64,000 nt of DNA from an uncultured Bacteroidales bacterium (GCA_949300335.1 CASGDV010000075.1:23291-87290), one strand, 5' to 3'. Counted from the first letter of the stretch, positions 50,475 to 59,212 are shown. The notes: generated from the letters alone by a model not told the origin. Numbers and translations: made by a program.

Positions 50475-51788
50475 TTTTTCGCAATACACCCTCCCCTGCC
50501 CGGTTCTCAGGACTGTAAGTTCGTCGTTTCTGGATGCATATCCGGATTCCATAACGGCTTCATATATCTTTCCTTTCGAGGTGATTATTTTCCCGGAAGG
50601 ATGCAGGTCCGTGAATGCCCTTACCTTTTCATCCGGTTCCACTTCCATGGAGGTCGTGACGCCTGTGAAGCCTTCTTCCGCAGCAAGCGACTGTCTGAGC
50701 GCTATCCTGTCGAAAGTCCTTGTCCTGTATAATGACCTGACCAGAAGAATAGATCCCGTAAGTGCTGCAGCTGCCGATATTATTACTATTCCGGCAGGTA
50801 CGGCAAGCATTCTGTAGTCGAAACCGCCGTTCCCGTTGAAAAGAAGATCATTGTCAACCATGGCGAAGATGAGTGAAATGACAACGCAAGCAATACCTGA
50901 AATCCCGGCTATGCCGAATCCTGGAATTACGAACAGTTCGAGCGCTATGAGGATGAGTCCTATGAAAAAAAGCAGCACTTCCCAGTATTCGGCGAGATTT
51001 TCCATAAGCAGTGGAGAGAAATACAGAAATGCGCCGGCTATGGCAATGGCAAGCGGCAAACCTATTCCAGGTGTTCTGAATTCGATATATATTCCGCCAA
51101 TAATCATCATCAGGAAAATCGACTGGAGAATGGGATTCAAAAGAAACTGTATGAGCTTGTCAAACCATGACATTTCCGAGTCGAGGTCCGCTATCCTGAA
51201 TTCCCTTCCGTCAGCTATTCTTTCGGCAACTTCCTGCACGGAACCGCATATTCCTTCACAATAACCTGCATCCACGGCTTCCGATGGGGTCATGCTGAGT
51301 ACATGGGCAGTATCCACCATTGATTCCGCTATTTCTGGGTCTCTTCCGTTTGCCTGGGCCGTTGATCTCATCATGCCCCTCATGAAAGACTGGTATTTGT
51401 CCGGCATGACCGCTCCGGTCTGGTTCACGACGGTCGCGGCTCCTATGGAACTTCCGGTTTTCATGTATATCGAGTCGCATGCAATGCTTATAAGGGCACC
51501 TGCCGATGCCGCCTGCAGGTTTATGAAGGCAACGACAGGTACCGGACAGTTCAGTATCGCGCTCCTTATGCTGTCGGCAGCATCGACTGCCCCACCGTAC
51601 GTATTCAGATCAAGTATTATGTAGTCCGCTCCCGACTCTCCGGCTTTTTCAAGTCCGAGTCTTACAAGTCTCGATGCGGCATTGTCTATGTCGGAATCGA
51701 GTCTGATCCTGTAGAACAGCAGGTCCGTGCTGTCGGCGTACATGCTTATGCATGTTATTGACAGCAATAGAGTTAAAAGATATTTCAT
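50460..51788 (-). CDS. ClpP-class membrane serine protease with NfeD domain
   Basis: 442-residue membrane protein. Signal peptide, then a ClpP/crotonase-fold protease domain (residues 20-215) with LDLNTYGGAVDAADSIRSAI, catalytic Ser in LQAASAGALISIACDSIYM, and GSSIGAATVVNQTGAVMPDKYQSFMRGMMRS. Four or five membrane helices follow (residues 220-350), then an NfeD OB-fold domain (GFTGVTTSMEVEPDEKVRAF, SKGKIYEAVMESGYASRNDELTVLRTGQGRVYCEK). The layout matches 1510-N/NfeD partners in membrane quality control, often with stomatin-type proteins; none is adjacent. Divergent from the Hdr operon. Confidence 0.9.
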   Translation of the reverse strand: MKYLLTLLLSITCISMYADSTDLLFYRIRLDSDIDNAASRLVRLGLEKAGESGADYIILDLNTYGGAVDAADSIRSAILNCPVPVVAFINLQAASAGALISIACDSIYMKTGSSIGAATVVNQTGAVMPDKYQSFMRGMMRSTAQANGRDPEIAESMVDTAHVLSMTPSEAVDAGYCEGICGSVQEVAERIADGREFRIADLDSEMSWFDKLIQFLLNPILQSIFLMMIIGGIYIEFRTPGIGLPLAIAIAGAFLYFSPLLMENLAEYWEVLLFFIGLILIALELFVIPGFGIAGISGIACVVISLIFAMVDNDLLFNGNGGFDYRMLAVPAGIVIISAAAALTGSILLVRSLYRTRTFDRIALRQSLAAEEGFTGVTTSMEVEPDEKVRAFTDLHPSGKIITSKGKIYEAVMESGYASRNDELTVLRTGQGRVYCEKSTSL

Positions 51789-51836
51789 GTGATTTTCCTA
51801 TTTTACGTATCTCCCCCGTCAAGGTACATACATGAA

Positions 51837-51844
51837 CAAATATA
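51837..51844 (-). promoter_or_regulatory. -7 box (TATATTTG) for the protease gene
   Basis: Exact TAnnTTTG on the minus strand, 48 bases before the ATG at 51788. Confidence 0.42.
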
Positions 51845-51866
51845 ACGTTTTTTCTAATTATTTTTA

Positions 51867-51874
51867 TAAATTTG
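51867..51874 (+). promoter_or_regulatory. -7 box (TAAATTTG) at the head of the antiporter-Hdr operon
   Basis: Exact TAnnTTTG, 31 bases before the ATG at 51906. It supports the start at 51906 over the frame opening at 51876. No clear -33. Confidence 0.48.
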
Positions 51875-51905
51875 CGTGGTTTATAGTGTTGTAAAAAAAC
51901 GTAAT

Positions 51906-52868
51906 ATGTTCATACAGTTACTGATATTGCTGGCCGGACTGCTACTGATCCTTTTCGGTGCCAACTATTTGGTTGAAGGTTCTTCAAGCATTGCGAAAAA
52001 ATCCGGAATCAGCGAGTTCGTGATAGGTTTGACCATAGTCGGCATAGGTACGTCGACTCCGGAAATGGTCGTGAGTTTCATTTCCGCCTTCAGAGGCAAT
52101 TCCGACATGGCCATAGGGAATGTGGTCGGATCAAACATATTCAATACCATGCTGATTCTGGGAGTCACAGCGGTCATTGCCCCGATGACGATCACCAAAA
52201 GCAATCTACGCAGGGATGTCCCGATGAATATCCTGGCGACGCTGATGCTGATCATAATGGGACTGAACTATACCGTTTTCGGCCTGGGACGCAACGAAAT
52301 ATCAAGATGGGACGGAGCAATATTCCTTCTCGTCTTCGCGTATTACATGTATCTGTCTTTCAGGAAAGACGGACAGGATACGGAGGATGAGGAAGAAGGC
52401 GTATCCGAAAAAAGCATATTCGTCTCGGTTCTAATGATTCTGGGAGGACTCGCCGGACTGGTATTCGGCGGACGTCTTTTCGTTAATTCGGCAACCGAAC
52501 TTGCGAAAATGTGGGGCGTTTCCGATGCTTTCATAGCAATTACCGTAATGGCGGGAGGGACTTCCCTTCCCGAACTCGCAACATGCATCGTGGCAGCGCT
52601 CAAGGGACGTGGTCAACTGGCTCTCGGGAATATACTCGGATCCAACATTTCCAACATACTGCTTATTCTCGGAGGATCGGCACTGATCAATCCGCTCCCT
52701 TTCCGCGGAATCACGGAAATCGATCTGGGTGTCGTGCTCTTGTGTGCCATATTCATATTTGCCAGCGCATTCATGTTCAAGAAAAAGAAACTGGACAGGG
52801 TCGAAGGGGTTATTCTGCTTCTTATGGAGGCTGGCTATATGGCATATCTGGTTCATTCTAATATATAG
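51906..52868 (+). CDS. CaCA-family calcium/sodium antiporter, first gene of the Hdr operon
   Basis: 320-residue exchanger, about ten membrane helices in two inverted repeats: IGLTIVGIGTSTPEMVVSFISAFRGNSDMAIGNVVGSNIFNTMLILG, and ITVMAGGTSLPELATCIVAALKGRGQLALGNILGSNISNILLILGG. It is a paralogue of the antiporter at 46324-47274. The first repeat carries GTSTPEM and the second GSNISN in place of the usual GTSxPEL and GSNIFN. Only two bases separate its stop from the HdrC-like gene, so it is the first gene of the redox operon. Coupling of ion gradient and electron transfer is inference from position alone. Confidence 0.92.
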   Translation: MFIQLLILLAGLLLILFGANYLVEGSSSIAKKSGISEFVIGLTIVGIGTSTPEMVVSFISAFRGNSDMAIGNVVGSNIFNTMLILGVTAVIAPMTITKSNLRRDVPMNILATLMLIIMGLNYTVFGLGRNEISRWDGAIFLLVFAYYMYLSFRKDGQDTEDEEEGVSEKSIFVSVLMILGGLAGLVFGGRLFVNSATELAKMWGVSDAFIAITVMAGGTSLPELATCIVAALKGRGQLALGNILGSNISNILLILGGSALINPLPFRGITEIDLGVVLLCAIFIFASAFMFKKKKLDRVEGVILLLMEAGYMAYLVHSNI

Positions 52869-52870
52869 TT

Positions 52871-53581
52871 ATGGGAAAGTTGTATGATATTCTGAGCGAG
52901 GACTACAGGGTAAAGGAAGGCCTGAAGACATGTATCAATTGCGGTACATGTACGGCAATATGCCCTGCGGCTGAGTTTTACAATTATGATCCCCGCAAGA
53001 TAGTCAACATTGTCCAGAGCAAGGACGATGCTGAAATCGAAAAGCTGTTGAAGAGCGATGTCATATGGTATTGCGGCGAGTGCATGTCGTGTGTGACCAG
53101 ATGTCCAAGAAAAAACGGACCGGGTCTTGTCATAATGGCATTGAGAAATCTGTCGGCGAAACTTGGATATTTCCGGTTTTCAGAGAAAGGCCGCCAGCTG
53201 TATCCGTTGACAAGGATGCTTACCGGCAATATCCTCAATTATGGATATTGTGTCTATCCGGACACATTCAAGTGGGAGGACCATAAAGAGTCCGGTCCTG
53301 TCTGGAAGTGGCATACGGAGCATCTGGAAGATAATTTTGCCAGGCTTCACGCCAATTTCAAGGGAGACGGTCCGGGAGTTCTCAGGAAAATACCGCAGGA
53401 GTCCCTTGACGAACTGAAGAGGATATTCGATGTCACCGGAGGTATGGAAAGGATAGAGACTGTGGAAAAGTATTCCAGGATGGCTGCCGAGGAGATGGGG
53501 CTGACTATGGAAGAGTATTTCAGAAAGACTTTTGAGGAGGCTTCTCCCGGGCATCTCAATGGAGAGGATCAGGTTCATTAA
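52871..53581 (+). CDS. HdrC-like 4Fe-4S dicluster protein
   Basis: 236-residue soluble electron carrier similar to subunit C of heterodisulfide reductase. Two cluster motifs: TCINCGTCTAICPAAEFYN (residues 17-33) and WYCGECMSCVTRCPRKNGPG (residues 67-85), linked by helices, then a long C-terminal extension (residues 90-236, e.g. YGYCVYPDTFKWEDHKESGPVWKWHTEHLEDNF) that ordinary HdrC proteins lack. It would pass electrons between the HdrA-like flavoprotein and the HdrB/HdrD-like subunits encoded downstream. Two bases after the antiporter, 14 before HdrB. Confidence 0.85.
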   Translation: MGKLYDILSEDYRVKEGLKTCINCGTCTAICPAAEFYNYDPRKIVNIVQSKDDAEIEKLLKSDVIWYCGECMSCVTRCPRKNGPGLVIMALRNLSAKLGYFRFSEKGRQLYPLTRMLTGNILNYGYCVYPDTFKWEDHKESGPVWKWHTEHLEDNFARLHANFKGDGPGVLRKIPQESLDELKRIFDVTGGMERIETVEKYSRMAAEEMGLTMEEYFRKTFEEASPGHLNGEDQVH

Positions 53582-53595
53582 TTTGTTCGTTAATC

Positions 53596-54666
53596 ATGAT
53601 TTATCAAGGAAAGAAAAAAATATGGGCGGATTACCAGAAGGAAATTCCCGATGACCACTGGTTTTATGTAAGGAGCTGTATCAGGCAGAATTTTTTCCCG
53701 GGATCCGAGTTCATGTTCCTGGAAATATGCAAGAATGTCCTTGGGAAGGACTTTTTTGAAACGGAGCATCATACCACGTGCGGAGGCATTGCATATCACT
53801 GTGATACGATTCCTCAGGAAACGGTAATGACCATAGTGGCCAGGCAGTTCGCTCTCATGACCGAAGCCGGTTATGAGAATTATGTCGCGTCATGCATCAC
53901 GTCTTTTGGCAATTATCTTGAAATTCTGCAGACTTGGGAGGAGTTTCCGGAACTGGAAACCAAAATCCGTGAACTTCTCTGGAAATCATGCCGCAGGGAG
54001 TTCAAGAAACCAAAATATATCGCACATGCCAGTGACCTCATATTCAAGTACAGGAACGAGATTGCCGAAAAGGCACGCTTCAGGCTTGTCAACAGGAAGA
54101 CAGGTGAGCCGTTGAAGGTAGTGGAGCATATAGGCTGCCATTATGCGAAGATGTTTCCTTCCAAGGGTGTAGGCGGGGCGGAATATCCGTACGTATTGTG
54201 CGGGATGATTGAATCTTGGGGCGGTAACGTGATCGACTATCCTGAGAGGAGGCACTGCTGCGGTTACGGATTCAGACAATATCATGTCAAGGCGAACAGA
54301 GGATATTCACTGTCCAACACCTACAAGAAATTCGAGTCGATGGAACCTTATCATCCGGATATGATAATCACTAACTGTCCGGGATGTCCTTATTTCCTGG
54401 ACAGGTGGCAGTACGTGATTTCGGAAATGGAAGGAAAGACATACGGGGAAAACGGTTACGGCATACCTGTATTCACCTATGAGGAGGTGGCCGGCCTCGT
54501 TCTCGGATATGATCCTTGGGATCTGGGACTCCAGCTTCACCAGGTGGCTGTCGAACCACTTCTAGACAAGATAGGTATCGAATACTCTCCGGAGGAGAAA
54601 TACAAGGGGCTTGACAAGAAAGATATTCTCAGGCCGGAATTGCCTGGCATTCTGAAATGTTGCTGA
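53596..54666 (+). CDS. HdrB-like CCG-domain protein with a degenerate N-terminal cysteine motif
   Basis: 356-residue protein like heterodisulfide reductase subunit B, which binds non-cubane [4Fe-4S] clusters through CCG domains. The C-terminal CCG domain is complete: HIGCHYAKM (Cys about 178), RHCCGYGFRQ (about 220) and TNCPGCPYFLDRW (about 260), in the expected CX39CC...CxxC order. The N-terminal domain keeps SCIRQNFFPGSE (about 25), but CCG is TCGG (about 61) and the final CxxC is SCITSF (about 98), so two cysteines are missing. One active cluster site is therefore likely lost or altered. Substrate of the remaining site unknown. Confidence 0.82.
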   Translation: MIYQGKKKIWADYQKEIPDDHWFYVRSCIRQNFFPGSEFMFLEICKNVLGKDFFETEHHTTCGGIAYHCDTIPQETVMTIVARQFALMTEAGYENYVASCITSFGNYLEILQTWEEFPELETKIRELLWKSCRREFKKPKYIAHASDLIFKYRNEIAEKARFRLVNRKTGEPLKVVEHIGCHYAKMFPSKGVGGAEYPYVLCGMIESWGGNVIDYPERRHCCGYGFRQYHVKANRGYSLSNTYKKFESMEPYHPDMIITNCPGCPYFLDRWQYVISEMEGKTYGENGYGIPVFTYEEVAGLVLGYDPWDLGLQLHQVAVEPLLDKIGIEYSPEEKYKGLDKKDILRPELPGILKCC

Positions 54667-54689
54667 TAAAATAACTCAATATCTTAGAA

Positions 54690-55706
54690 ATGGTAGAAAA
54701 CATAGTCATAGTAGGAGGCGGTATAGCCGGAATGGAAGCAGCAAGGCAATTGCTTAAATTGGGATATAGTCCTATCCTGATCGAAAAATCGGGGACACTG
54801 GGAGGTCATGTCGCGAAATGGAATTGTCTTTTTCCGGATCTGACGCCTGCGAGGGATATAGTGGACTCCCTGGTTTCCGACATGTCCGGAGTGAATGTAT
54901 TCCTCAATACGGAGATAGCTTCAATAAACAGGTTGAGAGGCAGTTATAATATCATGCTGACGAACGGGATATCCGTGATAACGAGGATAATCCTGTTTAC
55001 TACGGGCTTTTCCCTTTTCGATGCCTCAAAGAAGGAAGAATACGGCTATGGTGTCTATAATCAGGTAATTACCAACGGTGATCTCGAGCAGTGGTTCAAT
55101 AACGGAAATGATCCTAGAGTGGATGACAATGTGCGCAGTGCGGTCGGTTTCGTGCATTGTGTCGGTTCACGTGATGAAAAGGCAAGAAATCCGCAATGTT
55201 CGAAAGTATGCTGCATAACTGCGGTTAAGCAGGCCATTGAGATGAAACAGAAGTTTCCTGATATTGCCGTTTACTGTTTCTATATGGATTTGAGGATGTT
55301 CGGCAAGAAATACGAGGATTTTTATATAAGTGCCCAGAAGGACTATGGTGTGCGTTTCATCAGAGGAAGGGTTTCGGAAGTTGCCGAAAATATAGAGGGA
55401 AAAGTGATTGTCAAGGCCGAGGATACGCTGGCGGGGAAGCCGGTTAAGGTTACTCTGGACCTTCTTGTCCTGATGGCAGGAATGGTATGCAATCCGGACT
55501 GTTCGAAAATTGCGAATATGGTGTCGGCTCCACTGGACTCCGACGGCTTTTTCAAAAGCAGGGACAATGTGGCCAATGTGATATCTTCATCCAAGGACGG
55601 AATATTCTATGCCGGGGCATGTACCGGACCGAAAACGGTTCCGGAAACCTTGGCCGAGGCACGTTCGGCCGCCCTGGAAATTCATAATTATATTTCTGCA
55701 ATATGA
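54690..55706 (+). CDS. HdrA-like flavoprotein (short form)
   Basis: 338-residue FAD protein like the core of heterodisulfide reductase subunit A or QmoA. N-terminal IVIVGGGIAGMEAARQLLKLGYSPILIEKSGTLGGHVAKWNCLFPD, then VHCVGSRDEKARNPQCSKVCCITAVKQAIEMKQ with the cysteine group seen in HdrA (about residues 165-177), YCFYMDLRMFGKKYEDFYISAQKDYGVRFIRG and C-terminal FYAGACTGPKTVPETLAEARSAALEI. It lacks the N- and C-terminal ferredoxin domains of archaeal HdrA (about 650 residues). It presumably relays or bifurcates electrons inside the complex. Stop overlaps the next start as ATGA. Confidence 0.85.
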   Translation: MVENIVIVGGGIAGMEAARQLLKLGYSPILIEKSGTLGGHVAKWNCLFPDLTPARDIVDSLVSDMSGVNVFLNTEIASINRLRGSYNIMLTNGISVITRIILFTTGFSLFDASKKEEYGYGVYNQVITNGDLEQWFNNGNDPRVDDNVRSAVGFVHCVGSRDEKARNPQCSKVCCITAVKQAIEMKQKFPDIAVYCFYMDLRMFGKKYEDFYISAQKDYGVRFIRGRVSEVAENIEGKVIVKAEDTLAGKPVKVTLDLLVLMAGMVCNPDCSKIANMVSAPLDSDGFFKSRDNVANVISSSKDGIFYAGACTGPKTVPETLAEARSAALEIHNYISAI

Positions 55707-56032
55707 TGGATTTCGGTTTCAGGATATCGCCGAGTTCGGCTGTAAACATGGATGACGTGGATTTTGAATTGTTCGAACGTCTGTGCGAAATCGAACCGGA
55801 TGCCAGAAAATGCATGGCATGCGGTTCATGCAGCGCAACTTGTCCGGCTTCCGCGTTTTCAGGCATGAGTCTCAGGAAAGTCCTCCATTGCCTGCAGCGA
55901 GGAAAGGAAAAGGAGGCAGTCAGGATGCTGCGCAACTGCATGCTTTGCGGTAAGTGCACCATGGTCTGTCCGAGAGGTATAAACACGCGTCATCTGATAT
56001 TGAGCATTTGTAAAATTTATAAAGAAGACTGA
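55703..56032 (+). CDS. Second HdrC-like 4Fe-4S dicluster protein (short)
   Basis: 109-residue protein, the size of ordinary HdrC. Cluster motifs KCMACGSCSATCPASAFSGMSLRKVL (residues 35-60) and NCMLCGKCTMVCPRGINTRHL (residues 78-98). It differs from the first HdrC-like protein by lacking the C-terminal extension. Expected partner of the HdrE-HdrD fusion encoded one base downstream, as HdrC is of HdrB in the classical enzyme. Confidence 0.88.
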   Translation: MMDFGFRISPSSAVNMDDVDFELFERLCEIEPDARKCMACGSCSATCPASAFSGMSLRKVLHCLQRGKEKEAVRMLRNCMLCGKCTMVCPRGINTRHLILSICKIYKED

Positions 56033-56033
56033 A

Positions 56034-57887
56034 GTGAGAGAAAGATTCTTGTCAGGATACAACGATTTCGTACTGCCATTCATGATAGGAATGGTATTCA
56101 TCCTGTCGTATTGTTTAGTCGGCATGATCAGGATAATACTGCAGCTTCCGAAAGATGACAGGAAGAAGTTTTTCCTGTCCCTTGTAACCCCTTCAATAAT
56201 CCTAAAGAACATAAAGGATATATTTCTGGATTGCCTGATACATGTAAAACTCTGGAAACGGAACAAGCTTCTCGGTTACATGCATTCCAGCATAGCTTTC
56301 GGGTGGTTCATGCTCATTGTGATCGGGCATATCGAGGTCTTCCTTTACACACCGAACCGGGCAAAGCTGTTTTACTACCCTATTTTCTTCAGGTATTTCG
56401 TAGCAGAGACAGAGCATACCATGAAGGGAGCCTTCTTCTTTTTCCTCATGGACTTTTTCCTTCTTGTAGTGCTCAGCGGAATAGTGCTGGCCATGATAAA
56501 GAGACTCAGGTCGCGATTTTTCGGTATGAGACGCACGACCAATCCGAGCTTCCTTGATCTCGTGGGACTTTATTCACTTTGGGCAATTTTCCCTCTGCGA
56601 CTTCTTGCCGAGGGATTTACTGCCGACATAAGCGGAGGTTCGTTCCTTACAAAGTCCCTTAACTGGGTTTTCCATTCATTTCTCGGTGATCATGTGAACA
56701 TGCTGCCGACATGGTGGGCATATTCCTGTGCCCTCGGAGTGTTCTTCATTGTGCTTCCGTTTACCAGATACATGCACATCCCTACTGAAATCCTGCTCAT
56801 ACCGTTAAGGAATGTCGGACTTACAATAAGGAATGCCAGAAAGGGTTTTGCAAAGGCGCAGGTATACTCCTGTCCTAATTGCGGATTGTGCATAGACGCC
56901 TGCCCGATGGGAGTACTCAAGGCGAATATCCGCGATACCACAGTCTATCTGAACAGACAAATCAGGAGGAATAATGAAGCCAGGATTGAAGAGATAAGCG
57001 ACAAATGTCTGCTTTGCGGAAAATGCTCCGTTGTATGCCAGGTTGGAATACACGGCGACCAGCTCAGGATTGCCCAAAGGTCTATCCGCAAATACAATAT
57101 ATCTCCTGACTACTCGAATATTGATGAAAAAGTTCTCCTGAATGGCTGTAACAAATTTGTTAAACAACCAAACTCTAATGTTTTATTATCAGATTCAGAG
57201 AAAGTTATGTATTTTGCAGGCTGCATGACTGCTCTGACGCCATCAATCAGGAAATCCCTGCTTTCTCTGTTGGACAAAGCTGGCGTCGATTATGAAATGA
57301 TGGACAGGGACGGAGGACTTTGCTGCGGAAGGCCTATGTGGATGGCCGGAAGATTTGACCAGGCAAGGCAGATGGTGGAAAAGAATTCTGCAATAATCAG
57401 GGATTCGGGAGCCAATGTACTCCTTCTCTCCTGCCCTATCTGCTATAAGATTTTCAAGGAAAGATATCATCTTGAAGGCATTGAGGTCATCCATCATACC
57501 GAGTATCTTGAAAGACTTGTCAGACAGGGGCGTCTCGATGTTATGAAAAGCGGGACTTCATTCGTATATCATGACCCGTGCGAACTCGGAAGAGGCTGCG
57601 GTGTATATGAACAGCCGCGTTCCGTAATTTCCGGACTGGGCAAACTTGTGGAGGCCAGATCTTCCGGTCCTGAGAGCATATGCTGCGGAGGCAGTCTGGG
57701 AAGCCTTACTTTGGGATTCGACAAAAGAAAGATGATGACGGAAAATGCACTGGAAAACCTGACTGCGGAAAATCCGGATGTAATTGTCACGGCATGTCCT
57801 TTATGTCTGAATACGTTCGACAGATATGCGGACCGGCCGGTAAAAGACATTGCGGAAGTTTTGGATAATCAAACTACAAAAAAATAA
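56034..57887 (+). CDS. HdrE-HdrD-type membrane fusion: cytochrome-b-like helices, 2x[4Fe-4S], two CCG domains
   Basis: 617-residue fusion protein, GTG start (one base after the previous stop). Residues 1-260 hold five membrane helices like HdrE/NarI/DsrM cytochrome b, with conserved His in VIGHIEVFL, HSFLGDH and RYMHIPTE. Residues 279-345 are a ferredoxin domain (SCPNCGLCIDACPMG, KCLLCGKCSVVCQVG). Residues 390-470 and 514-590 are two complete CCG domains (AGCMTAL, GLCCGRPM, SCPICYK; DPCELGRGCG, SICCGGSLG, ACPLCLN). This is the HdrD/DsrK catalytic core joined to a quinone-reactive membrane part, so it should link the menaquinone pool with a cytoplasmic disulfide-type or sulfur substrate. Confidence 0.87.
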   Translation: MRERFLSGYNDFVLPFMIGMVFILSYCLVGMIRIILQLPKDDRKKFFLSLVTPSIILKNIKDIFLDCLIHVKLWKRNKLLGYMHSSIAFGWFMLIVIGHIEVFLYTPNRAKLFYYPIFFRYFVAETEHTMKGAFFFFLMDFFLLVVLSGIVLAMIKRLRSRFFGMRRTTNPSFLDLVGLYSLWAIFPLRLLAEGFTADISGGSFLTKSLNWVFHSFLGDHVNMLPTWWAYSCALGVFFIVLPFTRYMHIPTEILLIPLRNVGLTIRNARKGFAKAQVYSCPNCGLCIDACPMGVLKANIRDTTVYLNRQIRRNNEARIEEISDKCLLCGKCSVVCQVGIHGDQLRIAQRSIRKYNISPDYSNIDEKVLLNGCNKFVKQPNSNVLLSDSEKVMYFAGCMTALTPSIRKSLLSLLDKAGVDYEMMDRDGGLCCGRPMWMAGRFDQARQMVEKNSAIIRDSGANVLLLSCPICYKIFKERYHLEGIEVIHHTEYLERLVRQGRLDVMKSGTSFVYHDPCELGRGCGVYEQPRSVISGLGKLVEARSSGPESICCGGSLGSLTLGFDKRKMMTENALENLTAENPDVIVTACPLCLNTFDRYADRPVKDIAEVLDNQTTKK

Positions 57888-57897
57888 TATAAAAGCT

Positions 57898-59190
57898 ATG
57901 ACATTCAAACCAACAAAGTACACATTGAAGTGTTGTGAAACGGGACGTGAGTTCAATGATGGAAAATGGACTTTAAATGATCCTGAATGTGATAAACCTT
58001 CTTTAATCAGGGCTGTATATGAGAACAGGGAATTCAGAGTCCGCGAGGATCTCGGCGGATTTTACAGATATGCCGACTGGCTCCCTATCAAGAGAACATT
58101 GGATAATTCATGTCCTCCTGTAACCTACAAAAGCGAAGGACTTGCGGCTTATCTCGGACTGGACAATCTCTATATCACATTTTCAGGATATTTCCCGAAG
58201 ATAGGTGCCAGAATGGAGACCTGTTCATTCAAGGAAACAGAGGCTTATTCGGTATGTGCCCGTCTCGATGAATCCAATGACAAGATTCTAGTGGTTGCTT
58301 CGGCCGGCAATACGGCAAGGGCTTTTGCGAAGGTATGTTCCGACAACAATATTCCTTTGCTCATTTCAATTCCGGAGGACAATACATCGGCACTTTGGTT
58401 CAAGAAACCACTCAACGATTGCGTCAAGATTATCGCGGCACCGAAAGGGTCGGATTATTTTGATGCGATTGCGCTATCTGACATTGTTTGCAAGTCACCT
58501 CGGTTCATGGCTGAAGGAGGAGCCAAGAATATTGCAAGAAGGGATGGAATGGGTACTACCCTGCTCTCAGCAGTCGAGTGCATAGGCCGTATTCCAGACG
58601 CATATTTCCAGGCGATCGGAAGCGGAACCGGAACCATAGCCGTGTGGGAGAACAACCTGCGTCTGATAGAGGACGGACGTTTCGGCACTCACAAGATGAG
58701 GTTATATCCTTCCCAGAATGATCCATTCCTCATCATGTATGATTCATGGAAAGCCGGTTCGAGGGAACTGCTTCCTTTGTCCGCTGAAGATGCAAGACGC
58801 TATGCAGCCGTCATAGAAGCCAAAGTGCTGTCCAACAGGAAACCGCCTTATTCTCTGGCAGGAGGAGTCTTTGATGCGCTTTCCGACACGCACGGCAATA
58901 TATATAAGGTAAACAATTCTGAAATTGATTACTGGAAATCCAAATTCCTTGAACTGGAAGGTATCGATATATATTCAGCAGCAGCAGTAGCCGTGTGCAG
59001 TCTGGATATGGCAGTAAAGGACAAATCTGTCAGGAAGGATGAAGTCATTATGCTTAATATCACCGGCGGAGGAGAGGCTTTTGTAAAGGAAAATCACGAA
59101 GTCTGTTATGCAAAACCGGATCTTGTTTTGGATCCTTCTTTGCCGGATGACGAGATTGTTTCCAAGGTGGAGGAATTGTTCAGGAAATGA
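57898..59190 (+). CDS. Cysteate-synthase-like PLP enzyme (threonine synthase fold)
   Basis: 430-residue PLP enzyme related to threonine synthase and closest, by motif, to archaeal cysteate synthase, which makes L-cysteate from O-phosphoserine and sulfite. Visible: N-terminal YTLKCCETGREFNDGKW with a CC pair, NLYITFSGYFPKIGARMETCSFKETEA with the Schiff-base Lys112, VVASAGNTARAFAKV, phosphate-binding QAIGSGTGTIAVW, and ITGGGEAFVKE near the C terminus. Cysteate is a precursor of capnine-type sulfonolipids in some Bacteroidota. It is 10 bases after the Hdr fusion gene. Threonine synthase is the main alternative, but the GYFPK and CSFKETEA segments fit the cysteate group better. Confidence 0.72.
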   Translation: MTFKPTKYTLKCCETGREFNDGKWTLNDPECDKPSLIRAVYENREFRVREDLGGFYRYADWLPIKRTLDNSCPPVTYKSEGLAAYLGLDNLYITFSGYFPKIGARMETCSFKETEAYSVCARLDESNDKILVVASAGNTARAFAKVCSDNNIPLLISIPEDNTSALWFKKPLNDCVKIIAAPKGSDYFDAIALSDIVCKSPRFMAEGGAKNIARRDGMGTTLLSAVECIGRIPDAYFQAIGSGTGTIAVWENNLRLIEDGRFGTHKMRLYPSQNDPFLIMYDSWKAGSRELLPLSAEDARRYAAVIEAKVLSNRKPPYSLAGGVFDALSDTHGNIYKVNNSEIDYWKSKFLELEGIDIYSAAAVAVCSLDMAVKDKSVRKDEVIMLNITGGGEAFVKENHEVCYAKPDLVLDPSLPDDEIVSKVEELFRK

Positions 59191-59212
59191 CCATATAATT
59201 AAAACATAAACC

